DNA of 64,000 bases from Lachnospiraceae bacterium (GCA_015056975.1 SVFG01000001.1:61556-125555), one strand, 5' to 3'. Positions 9,128-20,148 are shown, numbered from the stretch's first letter. Translations and numbers: made by a program. The notes: generated by a model not told the origin, from the sequence alone.

Positions 9128-10765
9128 ATGAAGCGAAAAAATAAGCAGGCAATTTGGATAGGCATCATTATGTTTGTAATTGCAATCGTCTCCTTTGTGT
9201 ATTGGAGCAGGCAAAAGCAGGTGTGGTTTTGTGATGAAGTATACACATATGAGTCCTCCAACGGCTTTGAACAGCCCTGGCCTGCCACCTACACAGCGCA
9301 GTGGATGAGCGGTGAGGATGTGGAACGGTATCTGGCTGCGGATTCGGACAACCTTTCCTTTCAAACAATATCAGCTAATTTGTATTCCGACCATGTGCCC
9401 CTGTATTTCTGGATATTCAGGCTGGTGTCCTTCTTTTTCTTTCACGGCAGCGGCAGTATTTGGATTGGTTTTGTCATCAATTTAGTGTTTTATCTTGTGT
9501 TTGTCGGCGTGCTGTACAAGGTGCTTCTGCATCTGACGGACAGTGCATCGGTTTCCGGTGTGATAGTTCTTTTGTCTGCGGTGGCGAACCGGCTGATGTT
9601 AGAACAGATTATGACCTTGAGAATGTACATGATGCTCCTGCTCGGTGAAGGGCTACTTCTGTTGGCAGGCTTTTTGATACTGCGGGACTTGGAGCGTAAA
9701 AAGATGCGCCCGGGTGCTTTTGTATTTTTGTATTTGATTAGCGTATTCGGTTTGCTGACGCACTACCACTATTGGGTATTTTACGCGGCAACTGCTTTTG
9801 TATTTTGCATGTGGATGCTACTTTGCGCATGGAGGAAAGAGAAAAAGAAATTCCTAAAAACATTGGAAATTCGCTCTGTAATCGCATGGGTGGGCAATTT
9901 CATAGCCTCTCTTTTGACTACAATACTGCTGTTTCCCTACTGCAGATGGAACTTAAACCGGGGAAAAGGGGAAATGGCCCTCAGTGCGGTGTTTGATTTT
10001 TCGGCAAAGAAAATAAAGGACATCCTCTGGGGATATGAACGTCTGTCGGCAGTTATTTTCGGCGATGGTTTTCCTGCCATATTGGGACTCGTAATCATTT
10101 TTGGATTTAGCATTGCAGGTGGAATCCTGCTTTACAAAAAAAAGGATTATGGCAGGTTCACCTGCCTGGTAATCACTGTGGCAATTTCCCAACTGTATCA
10201 GCTGGTTGTGTGCTTTACGTTGCCGGCAGGAGGAGAAGAACGCTACCTCTGGGGACCGTTTACCTTTCTGACGGTATGTATGCTTTGGGGTGCGGCGCTT
10301 GTACTGAAGACGGTATTTTCAGGCGTTAAAGCGGACAAGCCAAGGTGCATGGGCTTGCGCGTAGCGGCAACTGTGTTGACTGTGGCAATGCTAATGAACC
10401 AGTGGCTGATTGTGGATGGCGGCAACGGAATTGCCTATTTATTTCAGCAGGGCAAGGATGTCACACTCCTGGAAGAACACAGAGAGCTTCCTTGGCTGGT
10501 GGACGGTGCGGCTGTGGATGCGTCTTGCTACTTTGACTGGCTGATTCCGGAACAGATTTGTTTTGTGTCAGGGGAGAAGAGTGAAGCGGATGCGCAAGCA
10601 GTTCAAGTGCTCAAGGACAAGGAGGCGTTTGTACTTTATGCAGTGCCTGACTTGGCTGATGACATGATTGCGTTTCTGGAGGAAACGCTGGGCAGGGAAC
10701 TGTCCTGCGAGAAGCTGACGCAGAGCACCAAGATGTTGGTGTATGTGGTGAAAAAGGCAGAATAA
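9128..10765 (+). CDS. GT39/PMT-like multispanning glycosyltransferase family membrane protein
   Basis: N-terminal TM then FCDEVYTYESSNGF...SDHVPLYFWIFRL, multiple hydrophobic segments. Confidence 0.7.
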   Translation: MKRKNKQAIWIGIIMFVIAIVSFVYWSRQKQVWFCDEVYTYESSNGFEQPWPATYTAQWMSGEDVERYLAADSDNLSFQTISANLYSDHVPLYFWIFRLVSFFFFHGSGSIWIGFVINLVFYLVFVGVLYKVLLHLTDSASVSGVIVLLSAVANRLMLEQIMTLRMYMMLLLGEGLLLLAGFLILRDLERKKMRPGAFVFLYLISVFGLLTHYHYWVFYAATAFVFCMWMLLCAWRKEKKKFLKTLEIRSVIAWVGNFIASLLTTILLFPYCRWNLNRGKGEMALSAVFDFSAKKIKDILWGYERLSAVIFGDGFPAILGLVIIFGFSIAGGILLYKKKDYGRFTCLVITVAISQLYQLVVCFTLPAGGEERYLWGPFTFLTVCMLWGAALVLKTVFSGVKADKPRCMGLRVAATVLTVAMLMNQWLIVDGGNGIAYLFQQGKDVTLLEEHRELPWLVDGAAVDASCYFDWLIPEQICFVSGEKSEADAQAVQVLKDKEAFVLYAVPDLADDMIAFLEETLGRELSCEKLTQSTKMLVYVVKKAE

Positions 10766-10856
10766 TATCGAAAATATGCTGGAATTTATTATACAATTGT
10801 GCTATAATATATCTAATATTTTATTATTGGCAAAGGCCTAATACAAGGAGGTACCA

Positions 10857-12941
10857 ATGAAGAGAATTTTGAAACGATTTATGGAGATTGCTCTGATTTG
10901 CTGCTTGATGTGTGTGGTTGTTCCTTCCATCCGTTCCATGGCGGCGGACAAGGCGGGCACCTATCATACCATGGATATGTTTAAGAGCACCAACAATAAA
11001 AAAGGACTGCAGGGAGCAGGCACAGCCTCACTTTATGGTGGAATCAAGCACACCATGGGAAACCTTGTTCTCAACGATGTTATTTACGAGCAGAATGCCG
11101 GATACGGTATAGCATACGAATACGAAGGAGAGACCTTCTATTTTTCATATGATCCGTTGGGTTCGGCATCGGGAGCAATACATGCTGCAAGCCGTGAGAA
11201 TATGTCCGTGAGTGTAGTTTTCCTGCTGAGATATTCAGATGCAGATGCTTTTTTGATTGATGAGAATTCCCGCGTAGCAGGTCATACCTACTATGCACCC
11301 AACACCAATATGGATACCTATGGTGGCAGGGCTATCCGCGCATACTGGCATTACCTCATGAATTATTTGATTAATAACAACTTACATATTGATAATTTCA
11401 TCCTCGGTAACGAGGTTAACATGCCCAACCATTGGCATTACAGTGGTTCTCTGGATCCTACTACGGTTGCAAACAAGTATGCGGATGCGTTTTACGTGAT
11501 GTACTCTGCTGTAAGGGAATATTCAGATATCCCTCGTTGCAGTATTTCTATAGACCACAGCTGGCAGCATAATGACGAAGGTCGCGGTATCATGGCGAAG
11601 ACCTTCCTGAATTTGTTCCACAGTCGTTTGTCAGCTTATGGCAGTGATATTGATTGGTGCGTATCTGCGCATTTGTATCCGGCTGTTTTGTTTGAGACAG
11701 ATCTCTGGAACGGAAGTACACTTGTAAAATATGATTTATCTCCTTACCATACGGGAGCACAATTTGTAGACGGCAGTAATCTGTGGGTTATGACAAATTA
11801 TATTAGGGATACCTTTGGCGAACATCACAGAGTAATGCTTACCGAGCAGGGCTTTACGAATTATAAGGGAGATGCGGCACAGACGGCGTGTCTGGCTTAT
11901 ACCTATTATGCAGCATTGTATGACCCCATGGTAGACTGCTTCCTGCTGGTGACGGGAGACCATGGTGATAAGCTGAATTTCAACTTGAACAGTGTGGCAG
12001 CAGAAGTGTACACCAAGATTGGAAACGGCAATGCAGATGATGAAAAATGGATTGCGGATGTCTGCTTACCTACCATCAGAGTAAGCTCATGGGCTGCAAT
12101 AATTCCCAATTACGGAATTCTGCCTGACATCGATAAGAGCTTAAATGGCTTGGCAGAGTCAAAGGACGGTGGCTGGTACTATTACAAGTACGGTCTTGTA
12201 GATACTGAATTTACCGGTTTTGTGGAGAATGAAAGCGGCAGATGGTATATTCAGGAGGGTGTATTGGATTTCACCTATACCGGTCTGGTTCCGGATGAGG
12301 AAGGCTGGTGGATGGTTGTAAACGGCGGTGTCGATTATAATTACAAGGGACTTGCTTTTGCAAATGACAAGTGGTGGTATATACAGAATGGAAAAATAGA
12401 TTTCAATTACTGTGGTCCCTGTGAATACAATGGTGCGACATGGATTGTCATCAACGGAGAGGTGGATTTCGTGAGTGATGGTCTGGTATGTACCGGACTT
12501 GACTGGTACCTTGTAAAGGGTGGTCTTGTGAGAACTGATTACACCGGCCTTGCATTCATCAATGATGCATGGTGGTATGTAGTAGCAGGTAAGATTGACT
12601 TCGCATACTGCGGATTGATGTTCTTTAATAACGATTGGTGGTACGTACAGGGTGGTATGATTGACTTTACCTACAACAATGTATATTACTTCAATGATAC
12701 CTGGTATTACATTGAGACTGGTAAGGTAAACCGCGGATACAACGGTCTTGCATATACCGAATTCAACGATAAGTGGTGGTATGTAATAAACGGTGTAATT
12801 TCCTTCGACTATACGGGTTCTGCATATGCCAATGATAAGTATTGGTATGTAGAGAGAGGCGAAATTTACTTTAGCCGCTTTGGTAAGGTAACGATTGACG
12901 GTGTGGAGAAGGATGTAGCCTGGGGCGAAATTTTGATGTAG
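10857..12941 (+). CDS. Secreted glycoside-hydrolase-like protein (DUF5722-like TIM barrel) with C-terminal WWYV repeats
   Basis: Signal peptide; FILGNEVNMPNHW and VMLTEQGF resemble GH-A clan acid/base and nucleophile motifs; C-terminal repeat array from about 12130. Confidence 0.65.
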   Translation: MKRILKRFMEIALICCLMCVVVPSIRSMAADKAGTYHTMDMFKSTNNKKGLQGAGTASLYGGIKHTMGNLVLNDVIYEQNAGYGIAYEYEGETFYFSYDPLGSASGAIHAASRENMSVSVVFLLRYSDADAFLIDENSRVAGHTYYAPNTNMDTYGGRAIRAYWHYLMNYLINNNLHIDNFILGNEVNMPNHWHYSGSLDPTTVANKYADAFYVMYSAVREYSDIPRCSISIDHSWQHNDEGRGIMAKTFLNLFHSRLSAYGSDIDWCVSAHLYPAVLFETDLWNGSTLVKYDLSPYHTGAQFVDGSNLWVMTNYIRDTFGEHHRVMLTEQGFTNYKGDAAQTACLAYTYYAALYDPMVDCFLLVTGDHGDKLNFNLNSVAAEVYTKIGNGNADDEKWIADVCLPTIRVSSWAAIIPNYGILPDIDKSLNGLAESKDGGWYYYKYGLVDTEFTGFVENESGRWYIQEGVLDFTYTGLVPDEEGWWMVVNGGVDYNYKGLAFANDKWWYIQNGKIDFNYCGPCEYNGATWIVINGEVDFVSDGLVCTGLDWYLVKGGLVRTDYTGLAFINDAWWYVVAGKIDFAYCGLMFFNNDWWYVQGGMIDFTYNNVYYFNDTWYYIETGKVNRGYNGLAYTEFNDKWWYVINGVISFDYTGSAYANDKYWYVERGEIYFSRFGKVTIDGVEKDVAWGEILM

Positions 12942-12947
12942 CAGATT

Positions 12948-12989
12948 AACACAATCTGTCTGTGTCATCGGACACGGACGGATTGTGTT
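12948..12989 (+). terminator. Hairpin terminator
   Basis: aacacaatctgtctgtgtc-atcg-gacacggacggattgtgtt followed by atttc. Confidence 0.75.
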
Positions 12990-13024
12990 ATTTCATAATT
13001 TACGATTGACTGGAGAAGAAACAT

Positions 13025-15916
13025 ATGAGCACACTGAAGAAATGTTTTTGGGGAATGATGATGGCGTTCATGGTGTCGTTGATGCCATGGATATCTGTCA
13101 GTGCGGTAACCTCCTCGGACGGAGTTTATGAATACTATGTGAACGAGGATGGAAACGCAGTAATAACAGAATATAAGGGCAGTGAGACCAAACTGATTAT
13201 GCCTGATAAAGTGGATGGTAAGAAGATAACTGAAATCGGAGATTATGCATTTTATCGTTGCACTGACCTGACATATATAGAGTTTCCGAAAGACCTGACG
13301 GTTATTGGAGCGGAAGCATTTACCTATTGCTACGACCTGACCGGTATCGAATTTCCGGATAGCATTACCGAAATCGGAGAAAGTGCATTTCACTATTGCT
13401 ATGATTTGGTAATCAGTGACTTGCCAAAGAACCTAAAGAAGATTGGTAATAGTGCATTTAGAAGATGTAATGTCGGCATTATCCGGTTACCCAAGGGCCT
13501 TACTAGTATCGGTATGTGGGCTCTTTGTAATGCTGATTCTATCGTGGAAATACCGGATAGTGTAACAGAAATCGGAGAGTGTGCATTTGGAAGTGATGCG
13601 GTGATTTACGCCGGTAAGGGAACGGTTGCAGAAGCGTATGCGAAAGAAAACGGTAACGGGTTTGTTGATACTTCAGCAGATAAATGCAAGCATTCGTATA
13701 ATGCAGAGGTATTGAATGTCGGCTATGAATATACAGAGTATAAATGTAGTAAATGCGGATACAGTTACAGCATTATCAGTCATAAACAACCCTTGGTAGG
13801 TCCTACAGGCAAAGAATACAGATATTCCAGATGGTACTGGCCGATAGAATTGACATTAGTACCTACGGCAAACGGATATGTACAGGTGGAAGCTACGGAC
13901 AGTAACAGCTATGCATCATATGTCATGGTAGAAGAGTATGACCGAAAGCTTAAGTTTGTGAAGGGACTCGGAATCCCCAAGGAATTGCCTTATTATGGCG
14001 GCTTTTATGCCGGTGAGGATGCCTACTATTTTGTGTTTGGACAGTCAAATGCGGAGGAAGATGACAACAAGGAAGTTTTGCGTATCGTAAAATACAGCAA
14101 GGATTGGGAGCGCATTGGCAGTGACAGCTTGTATGGAGCCAATACGACTTATCCGTTTGATGCCGGAACCTTAAGAATGTGTGAGCAGGATGGTATGCTG
14201 TACATCAAAACATGCCACGAAATATATACGACGCCGGACGGACTGAATCACCAGACGAATATGGTGATTATATTTGATGAAGCTTATATGAAAATAATTC
14301 GGAGCTTCCATGAAGTGGAGAATCATAGATATGGGTATGTATCACATTCCTTTAATCAGTTTATTATCAGTGGAAAGAACGGCATTGCCACGGTAGACCA
14401 TGGAGATGCTTATCCTCGCACTATTGTTTTGCATGAAGCAGATAGTTTTAAACGAGCTAATATTCTGGCAATACCGAATACTGTAAACACACATTATAAT
14501 TATACTTATACTACAGTAGGTGGTTTTGAGGCTTCGGATACTCATTATCTGGTTGCAGGCTCTGCAGTTCATTTTGATGAAAATTATGAAAAAAACAAAA
14601 CCTATAACATATATCTGGGAACTGTACCGCTTGACAATGTGGATGATTCTGCGGTCGCAGTCAACTGGTTGACGGAATATGCAGAGGGAAGCACATATTC
14701 TGTAGGAACGCCTCATTTGATAGAGCTTGATAAAGACAATTATCTGCTTTTGTGGGGCATTAAAGAAAAGGACCAATATGGTTGGTATACCGGTTACGGA
14801 AAGGTCAATGCGGCACTGGTGGACGGAAAAGGAACACTTCGTGGGGATATTATTACAATTGATGCCTACCTGTCAGACTGTAAACCGATTTATCACAATG
14901 GTGAAGTTATCTGGTATATAAATGATTGGAACTGGGACAACGGATATTATGCAAGAAATGATTTCACGACATTCTACAGATACCGTGTTGTGTGGGATGG
15001 CGGAAAGGCAATAGGCTTATCGAAGCTTTTGGTGGCAGCGGACGGAAGTCCCCTGGAGGGAATATGTTGCGTTGACGGAGCATGGGCATATTATGAGAAC
15101 GGTGGAATCAATACAAATATGAACGGTCTTGTGCAGGGCACAGACGGCTGGCGGTACGTGAAGAACGGATACGTAGACTTTGTGTATGACGGTCTCGTAG
15201 ACTTGAATGGAACCATGTGGTACGTAAAAGAAGGAACCATTGATTTTGCTTATAACGGATTGTTGTGTTTTATGGATGAGTGGTATTACATGAATAACGG
15301 CGCCGTGGATAAGTCCTACAATGGTCTTGCATTTGTGAATAATGAATGGTGGTACGTGGTAAACGGTAAGATTGATTTTGGCTTCAATGGCCTTGCCTTT
15401 GTCAATGATGCGTGGTGGTATGTAAATACCGGACGAATCGACTTTGGTTATACCGGCCTGACCTTCTTTAATGATGATTGGTGGTTTATTCAGAATGGCT
15501 GTGTGAACTTTGGATATACAGGTCTTGCTTTCATCAACAACGACTGGTGGTATGTAGTAAACGGTAAGATTGATTTCGCATACTGTGGTCTGTTCGATTA
15601 TGATAACCAAAAATGGTATGTCCAGGGTGGAAAGATAGACTTTAGCTACAACAATGTATACTACTTCAATGATATCTGGTGGTACATTGAAATCGGTAAG
15701 GTAAACTTTGGGTATAACGGACTGGCATATACGCAATTCAATGATAAATGGTGGTATGTAATAAACGGTGTAATCTCCTTCGACTATACCGGTGCAGCAT
15801 ATGCAAACGAGAAATACTGGTATGTGGAAAGAGGCGAGATTGATTTCCAGCGCAATGGTAAGGTAACCATTGACGGTGCAGAGAAGGATGTAGCCTGGGG
15901 CGAGATTTTGATGTAA
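13025..15916 (+). CDS. Secreted BspA-type leucine-rich repeat protein with C-terminal WWYV repeats
   Basis: Signal peptide; LRR_5 repeats (KKITEIGDYAFYRCTDLTYIEFPKDLTVIGAEAFTYC...); repeat array from about 15050 ending DGAEKDVAWGEILM. Confidence 0.85.
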   Translation: MSTLKKCFWGMMMAFMVSLMPWISVSAVTSSDGVYEYYVNEDGNAVITEYKGSETKLIMPDKVDGKKITEIGDYAFYRCTDLTYIEFPKDLTVIGAEAFTYCYDLTGIEFPDSITEIGESAFHYCYDLVISDLPKNLKKIGNSAFRRCNVGIIRLPKGLTSIGMWALCNADSIVEIPDSVTEIGECAFGSDAVIYAGKGTVAEAYAKENGNGFVDTSADKCKHSYNAEVLNVGYEYTEYKCSKCGYSYSIISHKQPLVGPTGKEYRYSRWYWPIELTLVPTANGYVQVEATDSNSYASYVMVEEYDRKLKFVKGLGIPKELPYYGGFYAGEDAYYFVFGQSNAEEDDNKEVLRIVKYSKDWERIGSDSLYGANTTYPFDAGTLRMCEQDGMLYIKTCHEIYTTPDGLNHQTNMVIIFDEAYMKIIRSFHEVENHRYGYVSHSFNQFIISGKNGIATVDHGDAYPRTIVLHEADSFKRANILAIPNTVNTHYNYTYTTVGGFEASDTHYLVAGSAVHFDENYEKNKTYNIYLGTVPLDNVDDSAVAVNWLTEYAEGSTYSVGTPHLIELDKDNYLLLWGIKEKDQYGWYTGYGKVNAALVDGKGTLRGDIITIDAYLSDCKPIYHNGEVIWYINDWNWDNGYYARNDFTTFYRYRVVWDGGKAIGLSKLLVAADGSPLEGICCVDGAWAYYENGGINTNMNGLVQGTDGWRYVKNGYVDFVYDGLVDLNGTMWYVKEGTIDFAYNGLLCFMDEWYYMNNGAVDKSYNGLAFVNNEWWYVVNGKIDFGFNGLAFVNDAWWYVNTGRIDFGYTGLTFFNDDWWFIQNGCVNFGYTGLAFINNDWWYVVNGKIDFAYCGLFDYDNQKWYVQGGKIDFSYNNVYYFNDIWWYIEIGKVNFGYNGLAYTQFNDKWWYVINGVISFDYTGAAYANEKYWYVERGEIDFQRNGKVTIDGAEKDVAWGEILM

Positions 15917-15944
15917 CAGCAAAACTATGTTTGGAGGTGCTAAT

Positions 15945-18900
15945 ATGAAGAGATTTACAGGTAGAGTATTAGCCGTAATGATGGTTTGTGCGTTGGCAAT
16001 AGGGCAACATACAAATACAAAATATGCATTTGCACAAGAAAATAATGAACCGGTATTGGATTACGTTTTGGGACGCCCCATGACGGAAGAAGAAATACAG
16101 GTCCAGCAGCAGATAACGGAAGAAGCCTTGCGCAATAATGGTTATGTTGCGCCCGAGGTGGATAATGAAGCGTTAAAGTTGAATAAAAATCCTTTGGTTA
16201 GGGGAGAACTTCCTTCAAGCTATGATCCGCGTCAGACCGGGGTTTCACCGGTTAGAAATCAGAATCCGTATGGTACCTGTTGGTCGTTTGCAGCCATGGC
16301 ATGTATGGAGCATTCCTTGATTAAGCAAAGTTTGGCTGCGTCTTCTGTGGATTTGTCAGAAAGTCATTTGATATACTTTGCGCATCATTCTGCACCGGAT
16401 GTGTTGGGTAATGATTATCTGGACAGTGTTTCTTATGTCGGAGAGAATTACCTTCAAGCAGGAGGGAATTATCTGTTAGCCATGGGAGCGCTTATGCCTT
16501 GGAAGGGCGCGGCTTCGGAATCCTATGCACCCTATGATGACCTTGAAGAAGGATTGGAACCGACCACAGAAGTGGCATATCAACAGAATGTCGCTATTTT
16601 AAAGAATGCCTATTTTATTTCCAATGAGGATATGTATTCTATCAAAGAGGCAATCAGAAGATATGGCGCAGTGGGTGCAAGTTATTATGATGCTACTTCA
16701 TATCACAATTATAGTACCGCTGCATATTATTGTCCGAATAGCAGTACAAGTAACCATGCCATCACAATTGTAGGTTGGGATGATTCATACTCTAAAGAGA
16801 ATTTTAATACAAAGCCTAGTGTTAACGGAGCATGGCTGGTAAAGAATTCCTGGGGTTCCGGTTGGGGAATGAACGGTTATTTTTGGATTTCTTATGAGGA
16901 TGCTTCCCTGAATAACATCTATGCCTTTGAGGCAGGGATGGCTACGGAGTATGATAACAATTATCAGTATGATTTCTGCTCTGCGATAGCAAGTGCCGGA
17001 GCGACTTGTACACAGGCGGCATCAGTGTTTGAGGTGAAGGGAAATCCGGATAAGCAGGAGCGTTTGGACGCAGTGACGCTTTTCCTGGATGAAGAGACCA
17101 ATGTGAAATACTCTATTCAGATTTATAATAACATTACAAATGCTGATGACCCTACCAGTGGAACGGCCTTACTGTCCGAGCCACAGAAAGGAGAAACAAC
17201 CTTTGCCGGATATTATACTATTCCCTTGGAGGAGCAGGTAATATTAAGCCAAGGAGATAAGTTTTCAGTAGTTTTTACATTTGAACAGGAAGTACACATA
17301 TCAATAGAGTATTCCAGAGACGATGCATTCTTGAATGAGCCGTCTTCCAAGGCGGGTGAAAGCTATTTATACTATTACGGTTGGCTTGATTACGGTGCCG
17401 GGGGTGATGGCAACGTACGAATCAAAGCATTCACGCAGGATTTGGACAGTGAGGATGTAGATTGTACTTCCGTATCATTATCTGCCACAGAAATGGAACT
17501 GAAGGTGGGGAAGCAGGAAAAGCTGACCGCAAATGTATTGCCGGCGAATGCTACTAATAAAGGCGTATATTGGAGCAGCAGCAATACGGACGTGGCAAAA
17601 GTAGACCATTTGGGAAATGTAACAGGTGTCTCGGTGGGAACGGCAACCATAACCGCTACAACCATAAACGGAGGATTTGCCGCAAGCTGTACCGTGACCG
17701 TGGTGGCAGTACCAGTTACAGGTATCAAATTTAATAAAACAGAATTGCACCTCAATAAAGGAGAAGCAGAGCGTCTGGAGGTCACCATTTTGCCGGAGGA
17801 TGCAACCAATAAAAACTATAGATGGGGATTCCAATTTAATGGAGTAATCAATATAGATGGTACAGGTTTGGTGACAGCATTGGAGGGAGGAACCTCATAT
17901 GTGTACGCTTATGCGGATGAAGGAGGCTTTAAAGCAACATGCTCCGTGACTGTAACAGTACCTGTTACATCCGTGGAAATACAATATGATGATACACAGA
18001 TTACCAAATGGGGAGATACCAAGGCTGTGAAATCTGTAGCAATACTGCCGGAAGATGCAAGTAATAAAACACTGACATGGACTTCTTCGAATCCTGACAT
18101 CATCAGTGTGGATCAAAATGGTACCCTTACATATCATAAGTCGGGAAGTGCTTCAATTTGTGCGACTGCTGAAAATGGAGTGTCTTGCAGTGTGGATATT
18201 GAGTCTGTATTAAAGACAAGAGGTATTTCACTAAATTATTCTGAGTTGACAATACAGGAAGGGAAAAGTGATTCTTCATTAACGGCAACCGTAACTCCCG
18301 CGGATGCAACAGACCGGACAGTAAAGTGGTCCTCCTCCAATACAGATGTGGCGAGTGTATATGCAGATGACGGAAAGATATTGGCAAAGAGTGCCGGAAC
18401 TGCCATTATTACTGCAGAAAGCAACGATGGCGGCTATAAGGCAACTTGTAAGGTTACTGTAGTTCCAAAGCCTACAGCAACGCCAAAGCCTACAGCTACA
18501 CCAAGGCCGACAGAAACACCAAAGCCTACGGCGACGCCGGAACCTACGGAAACACCCAAACCGACCACAACGCCTGAACCTACGGTAGCACCTGTCGTGA
18601 CTCCTTCCGTGGAGCCTACGCAAGCACCTGTGGTACAGCCCAGCCCGGATTTTGAGGCGGTTATTGTTCCGGATGAGGGTCCCTACAAATGGGCGTGTCG
18701 GGTAAACGGTGAGTATGAAACGAACTATACCGGTTTGGCGCTGCTTGGAGAGAAGTGGTGTATGGTTATTAACGATTGCTTAGACTTTACCTATACAAGC
18801 CCCGTGTTCTTTGATGATGATTGGTGGTTTGTAAGAGATGGCTGGGTAGAGCTTGACTACAATGGCCTTGTGTTTGTCAATGACGACTGGTGGTATGTGG

Positions 18901-19457
18901 TAAACGGACGCATAGACTTTAGCTTCAACGGACTTGCCTTCGTCAATGACGCATGGTGGTATGTAAGTAGCGGACGAATTGACTTTAGTTACACCGGATT
19001 AATTTATTTCAGTGATAACTGGTGGTTCGTACAGAACGGCTGTGTAAATTTCGGATATACAGGCCTTGCTTTCATCAATGACGATTGGTGGTACGTAGTG
19101 AACGGACGCATTGATTTTGGTTATTGCGGCCTGTTTGATTACGATAACCAAAAGTGGTATGTCCAGGGTGGAAAGATAGACTTTAGCTACAACAATGTAT
19201 ACTACTTCAACGATATCTGGTGGTATATCGAGACCGGTAAGGTGAACTTCCAGTATAACGGACTTGCTTACACCCAGTTTAACGACAAGTGGTGGTATGT
19301 TATCAACGGTGTAATCTCCTTCGACTATACCGGTGCAGCGTATGCAAACGAGAAGTACTGGTATGTAGAGAGAGGCGAAATCGATTTCCAGCGTGTCGGC
19401 AAGGTTGTGATTGACGGCGTAGAAAGAGATGTGGCTTACGGCCAGATTTTGATGTAG
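15945..19457 (+). CDS. Secreted papain-like (C1) cysteine protease with Big2-like Ig domains, Pro/Thr linker and C-terminal WWYV repeats
   Basis: SYDPRQTGVSPVRNQNPYGTCWSFAA (Cys), NHAITIVGWDD (His), GAWLVKNSWGSGWGMNGYFWISYED (Asn); SSSNTDVAKVDHLGNVTGVSVGTATITATT Big2 motifs; TPKPTATP linker. ORF opens at 15927; ATG at 15945 has an upstream ggagg. Confidence 0.88.
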   Translation: MKRFTGRVLAVMMVCALAIGQHTNTKYAFAQENNEPVLDYVLGRPMTEEEIQVQQQITEEALRNNGYVAPEVDNEALKLNKNPLVRGELPSSYDPRQTGVSPVRNQNPYGTCWSFAAMACMEHSLIKQSLAASSVDLSESHLIYFAHHSAPDVLGNDYLDSVSYVGENYLQAGGNYLLAMGALMPWKGAASESYAPYDDLEEGLEPTTEVAYQQNVAILKNAYFISNEDMYSIKEAIRRYGAVGASYYDATSYHNYSTAAYYCPNSSTSNHAITIVGWDDSYSKENFNTKPSVNGAWLVKNSWGSGWGMNGYFWISYEDASLNNIYAFEAGMATEYDNNYQYDFCSAIASAGATCTQAASVFEVKGNPDKQERLDAVTLFLDEETNVKYSIQIYNNITNADDPTSGTALLSEPQKGETTFAGYYTIPLEEQVILSQGDKFSVVFTFEQEVHISIEYSRDDAFLNEPSSKAGESYLYYYGWLDYGAGGDGNVRIKAFTQDLDSEDVDCTSVSLSATEMELKVGKQEKLTANVLPANATNKGVYWSSSNTDVAKVDHLGNVTGVSVGTATITATTINGGFAASCTVTVVAVPVTGIKFNKTELHLNKGEAERLEVTILPEDATNKNYRWGFQFNGVINIDGTGLVTALEGGTSYVYAYADEGGFKATCSVTVTVPVTSVEIQYDDTQITKWGDTKAVKSVAILPEDASNKTLTWTSSNPDIISVDQNGTLTYHKSGSASICATAENGVSCSVDIESVLKTRGISLNYSELTIQEGKSDSSLTATVTPADATDRTVKWSSSNTDVASVYADDGKILAKSAGTAIITAESNDGGYKATCKVTVVPKPTATPKPTATPRPTETPKPTATPEPTETPKPTTTPEPTVAPVVTPSVEPTQAPVVQPSPDFEAVIVPDEGPYKWACRVNGEYETNYTGLALLGEKWCMVINDCLDFTYTSPVFFDDDWWFVRDGWVELDYNGLVFVNDDWWYVVNGRIDFSFNGLAFVNDAWWYVSSGRIDFSYTGLIYFSDNWWFVQNGCVNFGYTGLAFINDDWWYVVNGRIDFGYCGLFDYDNQKWYVQGGKIDFSYNNVYYFNDIWWYIETGKVNFQYNGLAYTQFNDKWWYVINGVISFDYTGAAYANEKYWYVERGEIDFQRVGKVVIDGVERDVAYGQILM
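18561..19457 (+). repeat. Long direct repeat copy A (linker plus WWYV repeat array of the protease gene)
   Basis: Near-identical by eye to 48923-49816, same orientation. Confidence 0.85.
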
Positions 19458-19476
19458 GATAATTTGTAAATTGAGA

Positions 19477-19512
19477 AAACGCTGAGGTTTGTATGATGAC
19501 CTCAGCGTTTTT
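19477..19512 (+). terminator. Intrinsic terminator (probably bidirectional)
   Basis: aaacgctgagg...cctcagcgttttt. Confidence 0.8.
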
Positions 19513-19516
19513 ACTT

Positions 19517-19852
19517 TTAGCTATTTCTGTATTTTATAATGTCTTCAAGTAATATATAAAGATTTTCCTGGTCAGCTTGAGGTTGATTGATAATTAGGTC
19601 ATAGCATTTCTGTGCGGTTTGCTGTTTGGGCGTAGTAGCAATAATCTTATTAAACAAATTCTCCATAGGGAAATCCAAAGCAATACAAATCTTTTCAATG
19701 CTTTCGATGGTGGCATTCTTCTCACCTCGTTCCACCTGACCGATATAGGTGGGGTGTAACCCGGCTTTTTCGGAAGTCAGCTCCTGACTGTATCCCAGCT
19801 CCTGCCTTCGCAGGCGAAGCCGCTGCCCCACAATTGTTGCGATTTCACTCAT
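19517..19852 (-). CDS. XRE-family helix-turn-helix transcriptional regulator
   Basis: VGQRLRLRRQELGYSQELTSEKAGLHPTYIGQVERGEKNATIESIEKICIALD. Confidence 0.88.
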   Translation of the reverse strand: MSEIATIVGQRLRLRRQELGYSQELTSEKAGLHPTYIGQVERGEKNATIESIEKICIALDFPMENLFNKIIATTPKQQTAQKCYDLIINQPQADQENLYILLEDIIKYRNS

Positions 19853-20148
19853 CTTTTGTATCTCCTAATCAATTTACTCAGTAGAAACTATTTTAATATG
19901 CAGATTAATGTCTATAGTAGATGTTTTTTATACTACAAATATTATTTTTAATTATAAACAGACTATTGATATTTATTGGAAAAAATTGTATACTATTAGT
20001 ATTATGATGCAATAATTGTATAATCATAGTGTGTGCAATTACGTTTATTGGGATTTATGGTCAAAACTATGTGGAATATATAAGGTTGATTTTAATTAAA
20101 TGCTAAAAATACAAGTAATTCCCTGCTGGATTGAGGAGGAAAACGGAT

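Noticed and set aside
12159-12968. 269-aa minus-strand ORF
   Set aside because: Antisense shadow of the WWYV repeat array; repetitive codon usage keeps the opposite frame open. A similar ORF appears antisense to the same repeats at 15017-15922. No RBS or family.
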